Shown here: positions 7,592-13,419 of the stretch, piece after piece
Position numbering within the stretch: the first letter of the stretch is position 1
How the letters are laid out: every line of letters starts with the position of its first letter
Origin: Campylobacterales bacterium
GTDB lineage: Bacteria > Campylobacterota > Campylobacteria > Campylobacterales > QNZT01
Assembly (NCBI GenBank): GCA_026985685.1
Contig: JALSQA010000082.1
Location: 1 to 16,054 of the forward strand
Length of the DNA stretch: 16,054 bases
Direction of reading: 5' to 3'
The notes under the pieces: model-generated
Told to the model about the DNA's origin: nothing
Databases searched by the model: none
Seen by the model: the letters and a program-made list of their open reading frames with translations, nothing else
Program-made: the position numbers and the translations under genes

Positions 7592-7620
7592 AACACTCCT
7601 TTTGAATTAAGAAGTGTTTT
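7592..7620 (+). terminator. Possible intrinsic terminator of the lpxC-ribD-lipoprotein cluster
   Basis: AACACTCCTT (7592-7601) pairs with AAGAAGTGTT (7609-7618), a 10-position stem with one C-A mismatch and a 7-base loop. The run TTTT at 7617-7620 overlaps the stem end. The T-run is short and the stem is not GC-rich, so termination may be partial. It sits 72 bases after the lipoprotein stop, where an end of the transcript is expected. Confidence 0.4.
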
Positions 7621-7645
7621 GGGATGCGGGTCTTAAAACATTTCA

Positions 7646-7683
7646 CTTGTTAGTCAGTATTTGCGGAGATACTGACTGACAGG
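7646..7683. repeat. 15-bp stem-loop, candidate structured RNA or protein-binding site
   Basis: CTTGTTAGTCAGTAT (7646-7660) pairs with ATACTGACTGACAGG (7669-7683) around an 8-base loop TTGCGGAG. All 15 positions pair if two G-T wobbles are allowed, and the inner 8 bp are perfect. No T-run follows on either strand, so it is not a simple terminator. AACATTT (7637-7643) and AAATGTT (7702-7708) could add an outer helix. Confidence 0.65.
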
Positions 7684-7778
7684 AAAATCGCTCTTATTAT
7701 AAAATGTTATTGATTAAACTATCTTGAAAATCTTATTTTAACTTCTTTCATGTTTCTTTTTTATTAACCTATATTAGC

Positions 7779-7791
7779 TATACTTTATAAC
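7779..7791 (+). promoter_or_regulatory. Probable -10 region of the ccsBA promoter
   Basis: Two overlapping -10-like hexamers, TATACT (7779-7784) and TATAAC (7786-7791), lie 30-40 bases before the ccsBA start. They follow T-rich periodic sequence (from about 7741) typical of Campylobacterota promoters without a -35 box. Which hexamer is used cannot be decided here. Confidence 0.45.
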
Positions 7792-7820
7792 TTTTATTTA
7801 TTATAGGGAAAAGGGAATTC

Positions 7821-10800
7821 ATGAAAAAAATATGGGGTATTTTAATTTCTATGAAGACAATGTTGTTGCTGACATTTATATTTGCAGCGGCTAGTGCTAT
7901 CGCAACATTTATAGAAAATGACCATGGAACAGAAACTGCATGGGCAGTAGTATATGGGACACGTTGGTTTGAAATTGTAATGATACTACTAGCAATAAAT
8001 CTTGTAGGAAATATATTTAGATATAAATTATATCGTAAAGAGAAACTACCAGCACTAATATTTCATGTTGGCTTTTTAGTTGTACTTTTAGGGGCAGGTG
8101 CATCCAGGTATCTCGGCTATGAAGGTAGTATGCACATACGTGAAGGAAATACACAAAATCAAATCACATCAAGTGAATCATATCTACAGGTTATTGGCAA
8201 AAAAGATGATAAAATTGCCCATACAGAAAAAAAACTTTTAATGTCAAAAATCTCTTCTAATGACTTTAGTACCTCCTTTTCACTTGACAAAAAACCTGTA
8301 ACCATAAGTTATAAAGATTATCTGCCAAGTGCTTATGAAGGTATTGTATCTGATCCAAAAGGTGAACCTATGATTAATATGGTCATAGTTGAAGGAAACA
8401 CAGGACCTCAAAAAGTTACATTAAAAGATAAAACAACATATCAAACAAGTTCATTTGACATTACACTAAATAAAATAGGGAATGATCCAACACACAATCT
8501 ACAAATATACACAAAAGATGGAAAATTTTATTTTAAAAGTCCTATAAAAGGCTCTTTTGTTAAAATGCAAGACCAATCAAGTGGTACTTTCGAAGCAAAT
8601 AAAAGCTATCCATTTGAACTTAAACAGCTTTATACTTTTGGTGATATCAAACTTGTACCAAAAGAACTCTATGAACATGCAAGAAAAGTGTTAAAAAGAG
8701 GTAAAGAAAAAGCAGGTGGCAGAAGGATGAAAACTGCAACCCAATCGGCACTAACTGTCACAGTAAAATACAATGGTCAATCTAAAGAAGTCAATCTATT
8801 AGGTTATGGCAGAGGTACGCAAGGCATACCTCAAAAAATCAAAGTCGGTGGTGCAGATTTTAAACTTGTATGGGGAAGTAAAGTTATTACTATTCCTTTT
8901 TCTATCAAATTAGTTGATTTTCAGCTACAAAGATATCCAGGATCAATGTCACCCTCTTCTTATGCAAGTGAAGTTGTATTACTGGACGAAAGTAAAGGGG
9001 TGGAAATGCCATTTAGAATTTTTATGAATCATGTACTTGATTATCGTCATTATAGATTTTTTCAAGCTTCCTATGATCAAGATGAAAAAGGTACAGTCCT
9101 TTCAGTAAATAATGACCCAGGAAAACTACCTACCTATTTAGGATATTTTCTCTTGGCACTTGGTTTAATACTAAATATATTAAATCCTAAAAGCCGTTTT
9201 AGAAAACTTGGCAAACTTGTCACCAAAGAGGTTGCAATCAAACTTTCACTTGTACTTACACTTTTGGCTATCTTTCACACACAACCTGTAATGGCTGAAG
9301 ATTCATTGCAGATTGCAAAATCTTACCAGAAAGCTCATGCTGACAAATTTGGAGATTTATTATTGCAAACTGTTGGTGGTAGAATCAAACCACTAGATAC
9401 TTTTGCCAATGAAATCATGCTTAAACTTCACAAAAGTAATACAGTAGATGGTTTGGATGCGTCACAAGTACTACTTGGAATGATCACAGCTCCTAATGCC
9501 TGGCAAGATATCAAATTTATCAAAATCAAACACACAAAAATAAAAAAACTTTTAGGACTTAAGCCTGATGAAAAATATGCATCTTTTAATGATTTTTTCA
9601 ATCCTGCTAAAATAAATGATAGCTATAAATTAAGTAACGCTATTCAAGAAGCGAGTATCAAACGTCCGATACAGCGTAATGAATTTGACCGTTCAGTTAT
9701 AAAAGCAGATGAAAAGCTAAATATCATGTACATGATATTTACCGGAGATTTGATGAAAATCGTACCAAAAGCAAAAGATCCAAACCAAAAATGGTACTCT
9801 GTAAAAGATGCTATCTCAAAATTTGACAAAAGAGAAGCAGAAGTTACAAGAATCTTATTTGTTAACTATTTTAATGCTATCGATGCAGCTAGAAAAAGTG
9901 GAGACTGGAGTAAAGCTGATGAAGCATTAGGATTTATCAAAACATTCCAACATAAGATTGGTGGGAAAATTATTCCAAGTGATTCAAAATTAAAAGCAGA
10001 AAAATTCTTTACAAAATATTCTATTACAGATAAGCTCATCCCTATCTATTTCCTAGCTGGTATCATACTTTTGGGAATTGTATTTTATAAGATTGTCAAA
10101 CCAAATGCGAAAGTAAGAAAACTTGCTAAAAGTGTAGAATGGATTTATTATATAGCATTTTTAATTCATACATTTGTATTAGCTGCTAGATGGTATATAG
10201 GCGGTCATGCACCTTGGTCAAACGCATATGAAGCTATGCTTTATGTTTCATGGGCAATGGCACTCTCAGGTGTTGTATTTGGAAGATTATCTATCATGGT
10301 TACAGCACTTACTGCTATCGTTGCAGGTTCTACCCTTGCGGCTACATTTTTTAATGAGATGAATCCACAAATCACTAACTTAGTCCCTGTTTTAAAATCA
10401 TACTGGCTAAATATTCATGTATCAGTAATCACTGCTAGTTATGGATTTTTGGCTCTTAGTGCAATTTTAGGTATATTTACATTGATACTTTTTATATTTA
10501 GTGGTAAAAATGAACAAATCGACAAAAGTATCATAGAAGCAACACGCATCAATGAAATGACAGCAATTTTAGGACTTAGTATGCTAAGTGTCGGAAACTT
10601 TTTGGGTGGTGTCTGGGCAAATGAGAGTTGGGGTCGTTACTGGAGCTGGGATCCAAAAGAGACATGGGCCTGGATATCGATACTGGTATATGTGATTGTA
10701 CTTCATGTTCGTTTTCTCCCTGAATTTAAAAAGAATTATACATTTCACTTTGCCTGGTTATCAACTGTCGCTTATGCATCAATTGTTATGACATTTCTTG

Positions 10801-10970
10801 GTGTAAATTATTATCTATCAGGTATGCACTCATACGCAGCAGGCGATCCTGTACCTGTACCAAAATATCTCTACGTTATCATTGCTTTTATATTGGCACT
10901 CATAGCAGCTGCTACACCAAAACGTGTTTTAAATAGTTGCAAGAATGTTCCAAGTAAATCAACAAAGTAA
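7821..10970 (+). CDS. ccsBA: Fused cytochrome c heme lyase CcsBA (System II)
   Basis: CcsBA carries heme across the inner membrane and ligates it to CXXCH motifs of apocytochromes c in the periplasm. The 1049 residues contain an N-terminal CcsB/ResB part (membrane segments near 10-27, 52-66, 79-96 and 440-460, with a large periplasmic loop) and a C-terminal multi-spanning CcsA part. The heme-handling WWD motif is at 937-951 (WGRYWSWDPKETWAW). Four His fit the known heme-binding set of fused CcsBA: His82 and His962 within membrane segments, and His866 and His1003 flanking the WWD domain on the periplasmic side. Between the halves is a hydrophobic segment at about 475-495, then about 240 mainly soluble residues (GGRIKPLDTFANE and onward), making it longer than the roughly 940-residue Helicobacter fusion. 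GGGAA precedes the ATG. The gene has its own upstream region and overlaps yigZ by 26 bases. Confidence 0.95.
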   Translation: MKKIWGILISMKTMLLLTFIFAAASAIATFIENDHGTETAWAVVYGTRWFEIVMILLAINLVGNIFRYKLYRKEKLPALIFHVGFLVVLLGAGASRYLGYEGSMHIREGNTQNQITSSESYLQVIGKKDDKIAHTEKKLLMSKISSNDFSTSFSLDKKPVTISYKDYLPSAYEGIVSDPKGEPMINMVIVEGNTGPQKVTLKDKTTYQTSSFDITLNKIGNDPTHNLQIYTKDGKFYFKSPIKGSFVKMQDQSSGTFEANKSYPFELKQLYTFGDIKLVPKELYEHARKVLKRGKEKAGGRRMKTATQSALTVTVKYNGQSKEVNLLGYGRGTQGIPQKIKVGGADFKLVWGSKVITIPFSIKLVDFQLQRYPGSMSPSSYASEVVLLDESKGVEMPFRIFMNHVLDYRHYRFFQASYDQDEKGTVLSVNNDPGKLPTYLGYFLLALGLILNILNPKSRFRKLGKLVTKEVAIKLSLVLTLLAIFHTQPVMAEDSLQIAKSYQKAHADKFGDLLLQTVGGRIKPLDTFANEIMLKLHKSNTVDGLDASQVLLGMITAPNAWQDIKFIKIKHTKIKKLLGLKPDEKYASFNDFFNPAKINDSYKLSNAIQEASIKRPIQRNEFDRSVIKADEKLNIMYMIFTGDLMKIVPKAKDPNQKWYSVKDAISKFDKREAEVTRILFVNYFNAIDAARKSGDWSKADEALGFIKTFQHKIGGKIIPSDSKLKAEKFFTKYSITDKLIPIYFLAGIILLGIVFYKIVKPNAKVRKLAKSVEWIYYIAFLIHTFVLAARWYIGGHAPWSNAYEAMLYVSWAMALSGVVFGRLSIMVTALTAIVAGSTLAATFFNEMNPQITNLVPVLKSYWLNIHVSVITASYGFLALSAILGIFTLILFIFSGKNEQIDKSIIEATRINEMTAILGLSMLSVGNFLGGVWANESWGRYWSWDPKETWAWISILVYVIVLHVRFLPEFKKNYTFHFAWLSTVAYASIVMTFLGVNYYLSGMHSYAAGDPVPVPKYLYVIIAFILALIAAATPKRVLNSCKNVPSKSTK
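9718..9741. repeat. 24-bp perfect palindrome inside ccsBA
   Basis: The half-site TAAATATCATGT (9718-9729) is followed without spacer by its exact complement (9730-9741). The codons read L-N-I-M-Y-M-I-F-T in the soluble middle part of CcsBA. Confidence 0.6.
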
Positions 10971-11508
10971 AATTACTTATGAGGTAAAAAAATCAGTTTT
11001 TACCTCATATTTACTTCCCTTCTCGGATTTTAAACACTCTTTGAAAAACCTTCAAATCGAACATACCAAAGCAAATCATATAGTCTGGGCGTATCGCTAT
11101 CTTAATGAATTTGACCAAATTGTAGAAAACAGTAGTGATGACGGAGAACCAAAAGGATGTGCCGGGAACCCTACCCTTTCACACTTAAGAGGTGAAAATC
11201 TTATCAATACAGCACTGATCACAGTTCGATACTTTGGAGGTATCAAACTAGGAACAGGTGGCATGGTTAGAGCATATAGTAGTGCAGCTAAAGAAGTTAT
11301 AAATATTTCCAAACTAGAAAAATATATCAAAAAATCAAAATACACAATAAAAACACCATACAGTGTTGTAAAACGATATGAACACTTTTTCACACAAGAG
11401 AAAATAGACTTCTCAAACAGAATCTTTGAAGCAACTCAAGTAATATGGCATCTGAATATTTCACAAGATGAAGTTAATAAACTAGAAAACTTTCAGATAA
11501 CTCTTTAA
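10945..11508 (+). CDS. YigZ/IMPACT family protein (UPF0029)
   Basis: This belongs to the YigZ/IMPACT N-terminal domain family, proteins thought to bind RNA or ribosome-associated factors; the bacterial role is not settled. The 187 residues show the family core: an N-terminal TYEVKKSVFTSYLLP, then SSDDGEPKGCAGNP (from residue 63), then VRYFGGIKLGTGGMVRAYSSAAKEV (94-118). A divergent C-terminal domain like that of E. coli YigZ completes it, and the length is close to the family's roughly 200. The ATG at 10945 is 26 bases inside the ccsBA end and keeps the usual 10-12 residues before the YEVKKS motif. No good Shine-Dalgarno site precedes it, so it may depend on ccsBA translation. A perfect inverted repeat covers codons 12-22. 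The 3' end overlaps the opposite gene by 35 bp. Confidence 0.88.
   Translation: MFQVNQQSKITYEVKKSVFTSYLLPFSDFKHSLKNLQIEHTKANHIVWAYRYLNEFDQIVENSSDDGEPKGCAGNPTLSHLRGENLINTALITVRYFGGIKLGTGGMVRAYSSAAKEVINISKLEKYIKKSKYTIKTPYSVVKRYEHFFTQEKIDFSNRIFEATQVIWHLNISQDEVNKLENFQITL
10978..11009. repeat. Perfect 13-bp inverted repeat just after the ccsBA stop
   Basis: TATGAGGTAAAAA (10978-10990) and TTTTTACCTCATA (10997-11009) are exact complements separated by AATCAG. The repeat begins 8 bases after the ccsBA stop and lies within early yigZ codons. The U-run forms part of the stem and does not follow it, so it is not a standard terminator. Confidence 0.7.
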
Positions 11509-13117
11509 AATATATATCCTTATATGTTTTTGAATCAATAGAACTTAACTTTTTATTATCATTATTTAAATATTGTAGTATTACTCTTGGGATATCATAA
11601 TAATGCAAACCATCAATATTGATTTTTTTACCATTAACTAACAAAAGTGCTATATTTTCTTTTTGTGACTTTGAATATTTTATACCATTGTTAAATAGTG
11701 GAGGTAAATGATCACTTGTAACAAAAATAATTGAATTTGGATCAAAAGATAAAATATTTTCTATATAATCGGCTAAAGCTTTAGTTCTGTAATAAAATTG
11801 GTTTGCAACTTTATTAATTCTTTTATCTTTATGTGTAGTTGTTATTACATCAGGTCTTAATTTTAAATTTCTATCATATGGGAAGTGCCCATACATTCCA
11901 AGAGTATAAAGCAAATATGGCGATTTTAAATTTTTCTTTTTTAATGTCTGGATATTATAAGTGTATACATCACCATCAAAAATATGCTTATCTCCATTGC
12001 GTAATTTAAAATCATCACTCTCTTCCAGAAATATGGTCTTATCAAAACCTATACTTTTATATCCATCTTTTGAATTATAGTAACTAGAAAATGTTGCGAT
12101 ATTTGCGTGTGTGTTATATCCATTATCTTTTAATAGATTTACAAAACCTGAAATTTTTTTACCACCTAATACATTAAATTCTATACTACTTACTTTCGAT
12201 AAAGCTGGTACAGCTGTAAGTACTTCAAATTCTGACTGGGGTGTTCCTCCACCATAAATTGATGATATTATATATGAAAACTCTTTTCCATCTAAATATT
12301 TATTCATCTTTGGATATAAAGGTGATTGGCTAAAACTAACATTTTTTATCAATCTTGGATCTACAAAACTTTCTAATATAACAATATAAATATTCTTCTT
12401 ATTTTTAATTTTTAGATTACCAAATAATATTTTGTTTATATCTATTTTTTTACTTTTGTATAAAGCAAGCTTCTTTCTTGCCTTGTTACTTATCAGTCCA
12501 TAATATATAAAACTTGAAAAACGACCATTTTTCTTAATCGTTTTTGATTGTGACCAACAATAATAATCAAATTTATTGAGAATATAATTATTCAAAGTAT
12601 CATGACTTAAATAATAAAACAATCCTAAAATAAAAAAAACCTTAATAGTAATAGTTGAGTAAAAAACTTTTTTTGAAACATTTTTTTTAAAGCTGTATAC
12701 CAAATATAAAATTGAAACAATAATTATAAACAACATTAAACCAAGCCCAACACTCATTATTGGTGAAAAATCACCAATAAGATTAGCATTTTCAAGATCA
12801 CTAATTCTAGGACTTCTTGAGAGAAAATGATAAAAGATATCATACAAGATATACAGCCCAAGAATTGGTATTATTGATAAAATTATGTTTTTAAATAGAT
12901 TTTTTTGCGGAAAATAGAGTAATAACAATAAAAGAATTAAAGTAGGTAATTCAATATATATATTTTTGCCACTTAAACCACCACAACTCACCCAAAAATG
13001 TGATAATTCAACATATGATATTATGATAATAAGTGAATATATTAAATACAAAAATAAATTTTTCAAAATAGACAAATAAAACCCTTTATGTGCAATGAAA
13101 TATTTTATAAATCGCAC
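11474..13117 (-). CDS. LtaS-like membrane sulfatase-superfamily transferase
   Basis: This is a 547-residue inner-membrane enzyme of the alkaline phosphatase/sulfatase superfamily. It resembles lipoteichoic acid synthase and the phosphoglycerol or phosphoethanolamine transferases that modify surface glycans. About five hydrophobic segments (near 15-38, 55-70, 78-98, 118-145 and 153-170) precede a periplasmic catalytic domain. The active-site motifs are present: ILESF with metal ligand Glu249, GGGTPQSEFE with nucleophile Thr292, GMYGHFPYD with His411, and SDH with Asp469-His470. The spacing is close to that of LtaS. The start is GTG, overlapping the previous gene's stop by 13 bases. DNA here is unusually AT-rich: 12601-12660 has 12 G+C in 60, against 23 in 60 at 6121-6180 in ribD. 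The class is secure; donor, acceptor and symbol are unknown. Confidence 0.85.
   Translation of the reverse strand: MRFIKYFIAHKGFYLSILKNLFLYLIYSLIIIISYVELSHFWVSCGGLSGKNIYIELPTLILLLLLLYFPQKNLFKNIILSIIPILGLYILYDIFYHFLSRSPRISDLENANLIGDFSPIMSVGLGLMLFIIIVSILYLVYSFKKNVSKKVFYSTITIKVFFILGLFYYLSHDTLNNYILNKFDYYCWSQSKTIKKNGRFSSFIYYGLISNKARKKLALYKSKKIDINKILFGNLKIKNKKNIYIVILESFVDPRLIKNVSFSQSPLYPKMNKYLDGKEFSYIISSIYGGGTPQSEFEVLTAVPALSKVSSIEFNVLGGKKISGFVNLLKDNGYNTHANIATFSSYYNSKDGYKSIGFDKTIFLEESDDFKLRNGDKHIFDGDVYTYNIQTLKKKNLKSPYLLYTLGMYGHFPYDRNLKLRPDVITTTHKDKRINKVANQFYYRTKALADYIENILSFDPNSIIFVTSDHLPPLFNNGIKYSKSQKENIALLLVNGKKINIDGLHYYDIPRVILQYLNNDNKKLSSIDSKTYKDIYFKELSESFLVY
12757..12780. repeat. Perfect 10-bp hairpin inside the sulfatase-family gene
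   Basis: TTATTGGTGA (12757-12766) and TCACCAATAA (12771-12780) are exact complements around AAAA. They code for part of a segment before the fourth membrane helix. This may be chance in AT-rich DNA. Confidence 0.4.
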
Positions 13118-13419
13118 TCATCACATTCATCTGGAAAAATATAATATAACATAGTCGCAATATCAAACTTCGTGAGATGTTTTGAACCACCAAGATAAAA
13201 AGGAATGACTTCTAAAAATAAATATACAATCCATAACATAGGATAAAAAATATAAACTGAAATCATAAAACTCTTAAGCGTATAAAGTCGTCTAACCCAT
13301 TTGATCGCAAAAGCTGATTTGTTCATACACAGTATAGCTTCAAACGCAACAATAAATCCAACTACCAAATAGGTCAAGATAAAAGCATATTTAAAAAACA
13401 AAAACCAAAACGAATTCAT
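13105..13419 (-). CDS. Small membrane protein of unknown function
   Basis: I do not recognise this 104-residue protein. Residues 5-30 (FLFFKYAFILTYLVVGFIVAFEAIL) form one membrane segment. A basic stretch follows (KSAFAIKWVRRLYTLK), then a second hydrophobic segment at about 50-76 (FMISVYIFYPMLWIVYLFLEVIPFYLGG). The C-terminal part ends in the acidic, Cys-containing DECDECDL. The positive-inside rule places the central basic loop in the cytoplasm and both termini outside. The ATG shares an ATGA overlap with the ligA stop, and the gene's own stop overlaps the following gene by 13 bases, so it is translationally linked to both. That linkage supports it as a real gene and suggests, without proving, a partnership with the LtaS-like enzyme. 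Confidence 0.72.
   Translation of the reverse strand: MNSFWFLFFKYAFILTYLVVGFIVAFEAILCMNKSAFAIKWVRRLYTLKSFMISVYIFYPMLWIVYLFLEVIPFYLGGSKHLTKFDIATMLYYIFPDECDECDL

Larger units (their letters stand above)
7521..7820. other. 300-base intergenic region: hairpins, then AT-rich promoter region
   Basis: No convincing gene is present. In order it holds an imperfect inverted repeat (GTTTACTTT at 7548-7556 with AGAGTAAAC at 7573-7581), a terminator-like hairpin (7592-7618), and a comparatively GC-rich stretch with a strong stem-loop (7646-7683). A very AT-rich segment leading to ccsBA follows. Bases 7621-7680 are 26/60 G+C, whereas 7741-7800 are 11/60, a step that marks the middle part as distinct. Confidence 0.7.

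Noticed and set aside
7563..7608. Minus-strand start with a good Shine-Dalgarno site (AAAGGAGTGTTGA before ATG)
   Set aside because: The frame ends after 8 codons, so it is at most a remnant, and the purine-rich match is part of the hairpin at 7592-7618.
7592..7710. A small transposable element (MITE) in the ribD-ccsBA gap
   Set aside because: I found no matching terminal inverted repeats with target-site duplication; the palindromes are internal and differ from each other.
7521..7820. A tRNA, SRP RNA or tmRNA in the intergenic region
   Set aside because: There is no T-loop consensus, acceptor stem with CCA context, SRP tetraloop signature or tmRNA ends.
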